Source of the DNA: CAZZDA01 sp964652585
GTDB lineage: Bacteria > Patescibacteriota > Patescibacteriia > UBA1544
Length of the DNA stretch: 16,554 nucleotides
Direction of reading: 5' to 3'
NCBI GenBank assembly: GCA_964652585.1
Contig: CAZZDA010000019.1
Span: 1-16,554, forward strand
Under the pieces are notes generated by a model. That model saw nothing but the letters and a program-made list of their open reading frames with translations, had not been told where the DNA came from and made no database searches. Both the position numbers and the translations under genes were made by a program. Shown piece by piece: positions 1 to 5,580 of this stretch (position 1 is the stretch's first letter; each line of letters starts with the position of its first letter).

Positions 1-26
1 CTGTAGTGTACCATAGTTGCGTAAGA

Positions 27-44
27 CCCGCAGCAAGCTGCGGG
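27..44. repeat. REP-like perfect 18-bp palindrome
   Basis: CCCGCAGC-AA-GCTGCGGG is a perfect hairpin followed by GAAATCTCTTTT. A second hairpin, TCGCCT-CAA-AGGCGA, lies at 76-90. The pairing of two GC-rich hairpins in an otherwise AT-rich gap resembles REP/BIME elements mobilised by RAYT (IS200-like) transposases. It could equally be the terminator of a gene lying left of the window, because a T-rich stretch follows at 51-54. No second copy was seen in this window. Confidence 0.5.
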
Positions 45-118
45 GAAATCTCTTTTATTATAGAAAGCTCGGCTATCGCCTCAAAGGCGAGTATATGGTG
101 AAAAACCTGTAGGTTGGT

Positions 119-147
119 TTGATTTTTTAAAAAATATGGACTATACT
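119..147 (+). promoter_or_regulatory. sigma70-type promoter of the 192-aa gene
   Basis: TTGATT at 119-124 and TATACT at 142-147 are separated by 17 bases. Transcription would start near 154 and give a leader of about 75 bases. The leader contains a small hairpin, TACCA-AG-TGGTA, at 156-167. Confidence 0.6.
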
Positions 148-228
148 CAAAAATCTACCAAGTGGTAACGCGTTCTTTCATAATCACCACACTCACGTTC
201 CTTCCTTTCTATTCCCCCGGAGGCTGTC

Positions 229-807
229 ATGGATAATACCTACGACCATCCTCATACCGAGACTCAGCTTGATCTTTCTTTTGCAGTTGAGGTTGTGGAT
301 TACTACGCAACTCTTCATGGTATTGAACTCTACGCTCACGCCATTGGATGGCTTTCAGTAACACCAAGATATTTCGATATTGCAATTACCCAAGCATATA
401 AGTGCGTGCAAGAATTAATGTGCAGATGTCTTGAGTCCGGACTGCAAGACGAAAACGACATAGCCTACTGGCAGCTCCTCAGCCAAGCTACATTGGATTT
501 TGGAGAACTAACCTTCTACACCACAGACAGCTTGCAGATTCCCGCTGAAGAAATATCTCATGTTGTAGAACAGGTAAAAAGTTGCAGGGAAATACTTACC
601 CACCTCCACGCACTCTATGGTGTACTTTACGCCTCTCGCGAGCACACCATATACAGCGATGCTGTAGGAGGTGATGAATTTATCGCGCACTGCGTCAGCG
701 AAGTATATGCACTGTACTCTCATGATGCTACTGCAATGCAAATTCCAAAACTCACCTTACTAGGCCATGCACAAAATATGTTCTTGCATGGACACAGGGA
801 ATCTTGA
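229..807 (+). CDS. Unknown 192-aa soluble protein
   Basis: I do not recognise this family. The ATG at 229 is preceded by GGAGG at 219-223 with a 5-base gap, one of only two strong Shine-Dalgarno sites in the window, so the start is secure. The product has no signal peptide and no membrane segment. It reads as a mostly helical, acidic, histidine- and tyrosine-rich soluble protein with four cysteines (two close together at 'MCRC' around residues 64-67). It has its own promoter (119-147) and its own terminator (837-867), so it appears to be a single-gene unit. The strong ribosome binding site suggests it is well translated. No catalytic motif could be identified and no function is proposed. It ends with TGA, which shows TGA is a stop here. 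Confidence 0.8.
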   Translation: MDNTYDHPHTETQLDLSFAVEVVDYYATLHGIELYAHAIGWLSVTPRYFDIAITQAYKCVQELMCRCLESGLQDENDIAYWQLLSQATLDFGELTFYTTDSLQIPAEEISHVVEQVKSCREILTHLHALYGVLYASREHTIYSDAVGGDEFIAHCVSEVYALYSHDATAMQIPKLTLLGHAQNMFLHGHRES

Positions 808-836
808 TATGCACCAACTCCATTCTTGATCCCTAG

Positions 837-870
837 CCGCTGCGGCACTGCTCGACAGCGGTTTTTTCTT
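837..870 (+). terminator. Rho-independent terminator of the 192-aa gene
   Basis: CCGCTG at 837-842 pairs with CAGCGG at 856-861, followed at once by TTTTTTCTTTT. The glyA promoter starts directly after it at 871, so the two transcription units are packed end to end. Confidence 0.8.
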
Positions 871-899
871 TTGACAAACGAGCTAAAAAAAACTACACT
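871..899 (+). promoter_or_regulatory. sigma70-type promoter of the glyA operon
   Basis: A consensus TTGACA at 871-876 and TACACT at 894-899 are separated by 17 bases. The expected start site is near 906, giving a leader of about 26 bases with no Shine-Dalgarno site. This is the best promoter match in the window. Confidence 0.8.
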
Positions 900-909
900 A
901 TCTCATATA

Positions 910-946
910 CACATAACATGGAACACATAACATGGAACACATAAAA
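910..946 (+). repeat. 14-bp tandem repeat (unit CACATAACATGGAA), copy A
   Basis: About 2.6 units lie head to tail at 910-923, 924-937 and 938-946. The ATG inside the unit occurs twice (918 and 932), and the second is the glyA start codon, so the first four residues of GlyA (MEHI) are repeat sequence. Related copies lie at 5528-5558 and, inverted, at 10362-10397. Confidence 0.8.
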
Positions 947-2179
947 GACAAAGATTTGGAAGTTTTTAAGGCTATTCAAAATGAGCAAGCGAGACAGCAG
1001 GAAGGCATGGAATTGATAGCGTCAGAAAATTATACCTCATCCGCAGTGATGGAGGCTATGGGATCGGTTCTGACCAACAAATATTCCGAAGGGTATCCCC
1101 ACAAACGTTACTATGGAGGTCAAGAATTTGTTGACGTTGTTGAAGAATTGGCAATTGAACGCGCTAAAACATTATTTGACGCGGAACACGTGAACGTCCA
1201 ATGCTACTCCGGATCTCCCGCAAACTTAGCTGTATATTTGGCGCTGCTCAAACCCGGCGATAAAGTCATGGGATTGAGTTTAGCACACGGTGGGCACCTC
1301 ACACACGGACATCCTCTCTCATTTTCCGGAAAGTTGTATGACACCGTAGCCTACGAGGTAGAAAAAGATACTGAACGCATTGATATGGATAAGGTTCGTG
1401 ATATAGCATTACGTGAAAAACCAAAGATGCTCATTGCCGGATTTTCCGCGTACTCGCGCGATATGGATTGGAAAGACTTTGCTGAAATAGCTCGTGAAAT
1501 TGGCGCGATCACCTTTGCTGATATTGCGCACATCGCGGGACTCATTGCCGGAAAGCAGCTGGAAAACCCCGTACCACTTTTTGACGTCGTAGCAACCACC
1601 ACACACAAAACACTCCGCGGCCCAAGAGGTGCGATAATTATGTGCAAAGAAGAGTATGCACAAGCGATAAATAAAGCGGTTTTTCCCGGCGTACAAGGAG
1701 GTCCGCACGATCACACCACAGCCGCAAAAGCGATTGCCTTTGCTGAAGCTTTGAGACCTGAATTTCAAGACTATGCACGACAAGTTATTGTAAACGCGCA
1801 AATACTTGCGTCTAGCCTGCAAAAAAGCGGGTTACGGATCATTTCCGGAGGTACAGACAATCACTTGATGCTCATTGATATGACCTCAAAGGGACTTACG
1901 GGCAAGGAAGCGGAGACTGCGCTGGAAAGTTGCGGTATCACGGTTAATAAAAATATGATACCATTTGATAAGAGAAAGCCTTTGGATCCATCCGGGATTC
2001 GCTTAGGTACGCCTGCTATTACTACACGCGGTATGAAAGAAAAAGAAATGGAAATTATTGCACATTGGATTACCAAAGCACTGGAAAATCATGAAGATTC
2101 AACCGCACTTGAACATATACGCAGCGAGGTGAAAGAGTTGTGTCTTAAATTTCCGATACCTACTCCTCATAACTCATAA
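932..2179 (+). CDS. glyA: Serine hydroxymethyltransferase
   Basis: This cytoplasmic PLP enzyme interconverts serine plus tetrahydrofolate with glycine plus 5,10-methylene-tetrahydrofolate and is the main entry of one-carbon units. The 415-aa length is normal for the bacterial family. Visible landmarks are the N-terminal 'ELIASENYTS' (residues 27-36), the 'YSGSPANLAVY' cofactor loop (92-102), 'SLAHGGHLTHG' (116-126), the 'ADIAHIAGLIAG' segment carrying the PLP-contacting Asp and His (196-207), and 'TTTHKTLRGPRG', in which K226 forms the Schiff base. The C-terminal small domain has the expected 'GIRLGTPAITTRG'. The start at 932 is favoured by the MEHIKDKDLEVF N-terminus. There is no ribosome binding site, and an overlapping 8-codon reading frame starts at 918. 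It is the first gene of a likely operon with a secretion pilin and folD. Its last codons (PTPHNS) lie in a degenerate CATAACT repeat. Confidence 0.97.
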   Translation: MEHIKDKDLEVFKAIQNEQARQQEGMELIASENYTSSAVMEAMGSVLTNKYSEGYPHKRYYGGQEFVDVVEELAIERAKTLFDAEHVNVQCYSGSPANLAVYLALLKPGDKVMGLSLAHGGHLTHGHPLSFSGKLYDTVAYEVEKDTERIDMDKVRDIALREKPKMLIAGFSAYSRDMDWKDFAEIAREIGAITFADIAHIAGLIAGKQLENPVPLFDVVATTTHKTLRGPRGAIIMCKEEYAQAINKAVFPGVQGGPHDHTTAAKAIAFAEALRPEFQDYARQVIVNAQILASSLQKSGLRIISGGTDNHLMLIDMTSKGLTGKEAETALESCGITVNKNMIPFDKRKPLDPSGIRLGTPAITTRGMKEKEMEIIAHWITKALENHEDSTALEHIRSEVKELCLKFPIPTPHNS

Positions 2180-2217
2180 CTGAAAACTCTTAACGCAAAA
2201 CTTTCAGCTTTTAACCA
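2162..2217 (+). repeat. Degenerate CATAACT-type short-period repeat
   Basis: The glyA-pilin junction reads as approximate 7- to 10-base iterations: CTCATAA, CTCATAA, CTGAAAA, CTCTTAA, CGCAAAA, CTTTCAG, CTTTTAA. It includes the end of glyA and its stop codon. No ribosome binding site for the next gene can be seen within it. Confidence 0.5.
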
Positions 2218-2226
2218 TTGACTCCC

Positions 2227-2709
2227 ATGCTTCTCAAATTTCACTTCAATACAAAACTTCTTCTTACTCTGTTTACTCTGTGGTTTCTTTTGGGAATTCC
2301 CGGAACACCTGTTACTGATGGTATAGCTGGAACGGTTAATATTGCTCAAGCAAATGTACTGACCGAAGGTATCATTCCTGATGAATGCCGTGCTAAACCG
2401 GAAAAGGCTGATGACTGTGGCTTTGTATCATTTCTCATCATGTTCGCTAATTTGAGTGAATTAATGCTCGGTATCATCGGATCGCTTGCACTTTTGTTTT
2501 TCGTCTACGGCGGCTTTGTATTCTTGACTGCCGCAGGATCAGCTGAAAAAATTAGTCAGGGGAAACGTACGCTGGTTGCAGCGGTTATCGGCATTGCCAT
2601 TGTCTTGGGAAGCTACACCGTTATCGATTACCTTGTAAAACCATATTTAAAAAACTGGCAAAATCCCGGCCAAGGTGTTATTGAACCGTCTACAACTCCA
2701 TCACCATAA
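2227..2709 (+). CDS. Type IV secretion system pilin-like protein (VirB2/TrbC-type)
   Basis: The 160-aa product has an N-terminal signal peptide (hydrophobic residues about 10-22, likely cleavage after 'NIAQA' near residue 39). A short periplasmic or exposed segment carries a Cys pair ('DECRAKPEKADDC'). Two membrane helices follow at about residues 66-93 and 106-125, joined by a charged loop 'SAEKISQGKRT'. This layout and the 'GSLALLFFVYGGFVFLTAAGS' type core (helix 1) match the small T4SS pilins that are common in Patescibacteria. I chose the ATG at 2227; a TTG three codons upstream is the alternative. The tail is rich in Pro, Ser and Thr. No other secretion genes are nearby, so the partner apparatus must be encoded elsewhere. 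Sitting between glyA and folD suggests co-transcription but not shared function. Confidence 0.8.
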   Translation: MLLKFHFNTKLLLTLFTLWFLLGIPGTPVTDGIAGTVNIAQANVLTEGIIPDECRAKPEKADDCGFVSFLIMFANLSELMLGIIGSLALLFFVYGGFVFLTAAGSAEKISQGKRTLVAAVIGIAIVLGSYTVIDYLVKPYLKNWQNPGQGVIEPSTTPSP

Positions 2710-2727
2710 AGAAATTTCTTAAAAAAC

Positions 2728-3609
2728 ATGTCTCAAACGAAAAAGCCGCGAGGTGTTATTCTTGATGGAAAAGCACTTGCGAAAAAAATACGAAAAAATC
2801 TTCAACAGAAAATACGGAAGAGTTCCGCTACCTACGAAAGCCGCCCGGGACTGGCGGCGATTTTAGTTGGGAGCGATCCTGCTTCCGCGCTCTATGTCAC
2901 ACTCAAAGAAAAAGCCGCTAAAGAAGTTGGTATGCATTTTCATACCTACCGCTGTAACGACGATATTAGTGAAAAAAACTTATTGGAGGTTATTGATTTT
3001 TTAAATAAAGACGCGGAAATACACGGCATTCTCGTACAACTCCCTCTTCCAAAAGGATTGGATGAAGATCGTATTGTACAACACATTGATCCCGCAAAAG
3101 ACGCGGATGGATTTCATAAAAAAAATATCGTCGTCCTTTCCCCACCCCTTGCGGCAACCGTACGTTTCTTAGAAGAAACTACTTTGGATTTCAAAGGAAA
3201 GTCTGCAATATGTGTGGTAAATAGTACTCTATTTGGTGAAGGACTAAAAAAAGCTCTCAAACCCTTAGGGCTTCGCGCGACCATTGTGTTTTCTGACGAC
3301 CAAAAACTTACCGACAAAACAAAAAAAGCTGATGTACTCATCACCGCAGCAGGAAAAGCAAAGCTCATTACCTCGCCCATGGTTAAAAAAGGTGCGATAG
3401 TTATTGATATTGGAACTGTACAATATCGCAACAAAACGGTTGGTGATGTTGATTTTCAAAACGTACTACCCAAAACAAGTTTTATCACTCCCGTTCCGGG
3501 CGGTATTGGTCCTATGACCGTTGCCTATCTTTTGAAAAATACCTACACTCTGTGGGAGCACCTGAGAGTGTCAAAAAGTAACAATAGACCTCGTAATAAC
3601 ATGATATGA
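2728..3609 (+). CDS. folD: FolD-like methylene-THF dehydrogenase/cyclohydrolase with eroded NADP site
   Basis: FolD normally oxidises 5,10-methylene-THF with NADP and hydrolyses the methenyl product, using the one-carbon units made by GlyA. The catalytic domain is intact: 'SALYVTLKEKAAKEVGM' carries Y56 and the catalytic K60, 'ILVQLPLP' is at 101-108, and 'KDADGFH' with D127 at 124-130. The C-terminal signature 'ITPVPGGIGPMTVAYLL' is also present. The family's 'PxTPxG' element is replaced by 'LSPPLAATVRF' (137-147), and the dinucleotide motif 'VVGRSxIVGxP' reads 'VVNSTLFGEGL' (163-173), losing the Gly-Arg that contacts NADP. The dehydrogenase step may therefore be weakened or use another cofactor. 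The start at 2728 has no ribosome binding site. The last nine residues or so and the stop codon come from the foldback element at 3583-3744. Confidence 0.9.
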   Translation: MSQTKKPRGVILDGKALAKKIRKNLQQKIRKSSATYESRPGLAAILVGSDPASALYVTLKEKAAKEVGMHFHTYRCNDDISEKNLLEVIDFLNKDAEIHGILVQLPLPKGLDEDRIVQHIDPAKDADGFHKKNIVVLSPPLAATVRFLEETTLDFKGKSAICVVNSTLFGEGLKKALKPLGLRATIVFSDDQKLTDKTKKADVLITAAGKAKLITSPMVKKGAIVIDIGTVQYRNKTVGDVDFQNVLPKTSFITPVPGGIGPMTVAYLLKNTYTLWEHLRVSKSNNRPRNNMI

Positions 3610-3744
3610 TTTTTGAGCAATTTTTTAGCGAAACGAAGTTGAAGAAACCGAGCAAATGCAGAGTATTTGTGAGTGTTGATGAGACAAGTTGCAGCAAAAA
3701 ATTGCCAAAATGAGTGAAATGCTTATTGCGGGACAGGTCTAATA
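3583..3744. mobile_element. MITE-like foldback element at the folD 3' end
   Basis: About 162 bp are bounded by AATAGACCT (3583-3591) and, inverted, AGGTCTAAT (3736-3744). Read inward from both ends the arms stay alike for about 47-51 bases: each continues with CG(T/C)AATAA, then an AT-rich stretch, then an identical 10-bp block GCAATTTTTT (3617-3626, pairing with 3696-3705). If the termini are AGACCT/AGGTCT, the flanking AAT at 3583-3585 and 3741-3743 would be a 3-bp target duplication, as seen with some IS5-family groups. No transposase lies inside. The assignment to a family is inference; the inverted arms are seen directly. Confidence 0.6.
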
Positions 3745-3770
3745 AATAAAAAGAAGAGGTTTCCCTCTTC
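3738..3770 (-). terminator. Rho-independent terminator of the 170-aa gene operon
   Basis: On the minus strand GAAGAGG-GAAA-CCTCTTC (3770 to 3753) is a perfect 7-bp stem with a GAAA tetraloop, followed by TTTTTATTTATT. It lies just after the TAA of the 70-aa membrane protein at 3774-3776. There is no T tract on the plus strand, so it acts in one direction only. It abuts the foldback element. Confidence 0.9.
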
Positions 3771-3773
3771 AAC

Positions 3774-3986
3774 TTAAGGATCGCGTAGTGCTAATGCACG
3801 AACCATGAGAGCTCTTGCTGCTGGTACTGATAGTGCCAGCAAGCGGTAGAGAAGAATTCCCACCACTAAACACAATGCAACAAAGGTCACAAGGATGATA
3901 CAACCTAATACGATCGCCAGTTTCTGATAAGTGATCTCATGATCGTTTTTTGGAGCAAATCCTCGATGAGCCCTTCTTTGTACCAT
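3774..3986 (-). CDS. Small single-pass membrane protein, unknown
   Basis: This 70-aa product starts at an ATG preceded by AGAGGAGGTG on the minus strand (4000 to 3991), the strongest ribosome binding site in the window, with a 6-base gap. That makes it a real gene despite its size. Residues 1-21 are basic and polar. Residues about 23-49 form one long hydrophobic helix ('LAIVLGCIILVTFVALCLVVG'-type core), and the tail is Ala/Leu-rich with three arginines. It follows the 56-aa ORF with a 50-base overlap in another frame and precedes the operon terminator. I do not recognise a family. It may be a small regulator or partner in the membrane, but this is speculation. Confidence 0.75.
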   Translation of the reverse strand: MVQRRAHRGFAPKNDHEITYQKLAIVLGCIILVTFVALCLVVGILLYRLLALSVPAARALMVRALALRDP

Positions 3987-4107
3987 GCAGCACCTCCTCT
4001 ATTTCATTTTTTGCTTCGGGAGGAATATGGCCATTACATTGCATTCTCCGAGAACGGGAATCAAGTTTCTGACGCATCACTTTTCGCATTTTCTTTTTTT
4101 GTGGCAT
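3937..4107 (-). CDS. Possible 56-aa basic small protein overlapping the membrane gene
   Basis: An ATG at 4107 opens a 56-codon frame beginning MPQKKKMRKVMRQK and containing 'HIPPEAKNEIEEVLHG' before a basic Cys-containing tail and TGA. The N-terminus is strongly basic, as in nucleic-acid-binding small proteins. A GGGGG run (4117 to 4113) might serve as a weak ribosome binding site. The codons for EIEEV also form the strong Shine-Dalgarno site of the next gene, so translation may be coupled. It overlaps the 70-aa membrane gene by 50 bases in a different frame, which is unusual. The two could be one gene split by a frameshift. No family is recognised. Confidence 0.4.
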   Translation of the reverse strand: MPQKKKMRKVMRQKLDSRSRRMQCNGHIPPEAKNEIEEVLHGTKKGSSRICSKKRS

Positions 4108-4143
4108 GTACGGCCCCCATAAGAAAGAACGGTTGAACGTCTC

Positions 4144-4656
4144 CTACTCAAATTCATAGTGAATCTTCGATATATTTGTATGTTGCTTGGTAGAGGCAAC
4201 TGCTTTTTGTTTTTGAGGCTTACTCAGCTCATCAAGTACATCCATAAGCTGTTCTTTCAAAACCGCCGCATCATTTAATATCTCAAGAAATCGCACTTTT
4301 TCTTCTTCGCCAACTTGATCAAATGAAGCATCTGCTAAATTTTGCAGTGCCTCGGTAACCTGCTCCGCCCTCTCTATCAAAAGTGTCGCAAGCTGTTGTT
4401 TGTTAGAGTGCTTTTTTTTGAGCATTACTTTTGGACCAAAAAAGATATCATCACTTTCTTCTAATGTCGAAATTTCCTCACCAAGACCGTACAACGAAAA
4501 ACGCTTATCTTGCGCAAGAATAGTGACAAAATCATGAAAAGTTCTTTCCCGCCCTTTTTCTTCTCCAGGGAGCATGAGCCATAACTTTTTTGCAGGAATG
4601 ACATACTCTTCTTCCTGCTCTAAAAGCATATGTGCAAAATTAAGAAGTTTGTTCAT
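4144..4656 (-). CDS. Unknown 170-aa protein with possible winged-helix N-terminus
   Basis: The product has no signal peptide or membrane segment. Residues about 15-60 ('YVIPAKKLWLMLPGEEKG..RTFHDFVTILAQDKRFSLYG') have the length and pattern of a small winged-helix unit, somewhat like the HARE-HTH domain of the RNA polymerase delta subunit, but I cannot confirm this. Residues about 88-145 are rich in Leu, Glu and Gln with heptad character and probably form a coiled coil ('LLIERAEQVTEALQNLAD' onwards). The tail is basic and polar. The ATG at 4656 has a good promoter 36 bases upstream but no clear ribosome binding site. It is the first gene of a minus-strand unit followed by two small ORFs and a terminator at 3770-3738. 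Confidence 0.8.
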   Translation of the reverse strand: MNKLLNFAHMLLEQEEEYVIPAKKLWLMLPGEEKGRERTFHDFVTILAQDKRFSLYGLGEEISTLEESDDIFFGPKVMLKKKHSNKQQLATLLIERAEQVTEALQNLADASFDQVGEEEKVRFLEILNDAAVLKEQLMDVLDELSKPQKQKAVASTKQHTNISKIHYEFE

Positions 4657-4691
4657 AGGGGTACTATTTGGTATTTCTCAAAGATTCATGG

Positions 4692-4719
4692 AGTATACTA
4701 CATTTGTATAAAAATGCAA
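4692..4719 (-). promoter_or_regulatory. sigma70-type promoter of the 170-aa gene operon
   Basis: On the minus strand TTGCAT (4719 to 4714) and TATACT (4697 to 4692) are separated by 16 bases. The start site would be near 4685, about 29 bases before the ATG at 4656. Confidence 0.65.
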
Positions 4720-4742
4720 TTAACGCTGCGGTCAGAGATTTC

Positions 4743-5522
4743 TTAGATCTTTATATTTCCAGATACTCGAACTAAAGAAGCGTGCAGCGATGCATTGCTT
4801 GCAATAATACCTTTACTTTTTATCGTCCATTCCTCCCCCTGAAAATCACTAATCTTTCCCCGCGCCTCTTTGACCATGAGCGCTCCCGCCGCCATATCCC
4901 ATGGCTTTCCGTCTACCACTAAAAACCCATCAACACGGCCGGCTGCGGTAAAGGCAAGCTCAAGAGAAGCACAGCCTAAATGCCGAAAATTACGTGTACG
5001 TGTTTTAAAGTAACTAAAAAGCTTTGTGACGCTTTTATGGCTTGCGACCGAATGAGTATAGCAGTACGTGAGAATACTTTGTCCTATACGACCGCCAGTA
5101 GAAACGTGCATGCGCTTACCATTAAGTGTCACGCCCTTCCCCTGTTCGGCTATATACATCTCTTGCAGCATGGGCGCATAGACCACCGATGCTATCACCT
5201 CTTTCTTGTGTACAAGTGCAAAGGTTGTAGAAAAAAGTGGATGTTTTATGGAAAAGTTTGTGGTACCGTCCAAAGGGTCAATCACCCACAAATAATCAGA
5301 TCCTGTTTTTTTTGAACCCGACTCCTCACTCAAGATTTCGTGATCCGGAAATCGTTTTTTGATCGCACGTAAAATAATTTTTTCTGCCGCGAGATCAGCT
5401 GCCGTCACAATTTCGTGCTTACTTTTGAGCATCACTCGCCCGGGAGTTGATTTGAGAAACTCTTTTTTTAACACCGCACCGGCTTCTCGTGCAGTTTCTT
5501 CTAAGAATGTTTTGTAGGACAC
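4743..5522 (-). CDS. Inositol monophosphatase family phosphatase
   Basis: This is a Mg-dependent phosphatase of the IMPase/FIG superfamily, acting in the cytoplasm on inositol phosphates or related sugar or nucleotide phosphates; the substrate cannot be read from sequence. In the 259-aa form, metal-binding motifs are complete: 'ILSEESG' (63-69), 'WVIDPLDGTTNF' (79-90, with D82 and D85), and 'GKPWDMAAGAL' (206-215, with D209). Length and motif spacing are normal. I chose the GTG at 5522 (MSYKTFLEET), because the extra codons back to a TTG at 5579 are made of the 14-bp repeat and look unlike the family. The histidine kinase gene ends at 5581, so this is likely the third gene of that operon. No clear terminator follows, and read-through into the 170-aa gene unit is possible. 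Confidence 0.92.
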   Translation of the reverse strand: MSYKTFLEETAREAGAVLKKEFLKSTPGRVMLKSKHEIVTAADLAAEKIILRAIKKRFPDHEILSEESGSKKTGSDYLWVIDPLDGTTNFSIKHPLFSTTFALVHKKEVIASVVYAPMLQEMYIAEQGKGVTLNGKRMHVSTGGRIGQSILTYCYTHSVASHKSVTKLFSYFKTRTRNFRHLGCASLELAFTAAGRVDGFLVVDGKPWDMAAGALMVKEARGKISDFQGEEWTIKSKGIIASNASLHASLVRVSGNIKI

Positions 5523-5527
5523 AAATT

Positions 5528-5558
5528 CATGGAACACATAACACGGAACACATAACAC
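5528..5558 (+). repeat. 14-bp tandem repeat, copy B
   Basis: CATGGAACACATAA (5528-5541) is followed by CACGGAACACATAA (5542-5555) and CACG. This matches the glyA-upstream repeat except for a T-to-C change. It sits between the histidine kinase stop and the likely start of the phosphatase gene, so it lies in an operon junction. Confidence 0.8.
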
Positions 5559-5580
5559 GAAAAAAGTTATGGATTGCAAG

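Noticed and set aside
1..228. A tRNA or other structured RNA gene in the left gap
   Set aside because: No cloverleaf or CCA-type end could be drawn; the two hairpins fit a REP-like element or terminator better.
2709..2720. 12-bp palindrome AAGAAATTTCTT before folD
   Set aside because: Low-complexity AT palindrome, expected by chance in this composition; no second copy.
3606..3713. 35-codon plus-strand frame (MIFEQFF...) overlapping the folD stop as ATGA
   Set aside because: It lies wholly inside the foldback element; the coupling geometry is likely coincidental.
3512..3772. 86-codon minus-strand frame over the folD end
   Set aside because: It spans folD codons and the foldback element, has no ribosome binding site, and its protein has no recognisable pattern.
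5523..5579. Extension of the IMPase gene to a TTG at 5579
   Set aside because: The added codons are mostly the 14-bp intergenic repeat and give a hydrophobic Cys-rich start not seen in this family; the GTG at 5522 gives a normal N-terminus.
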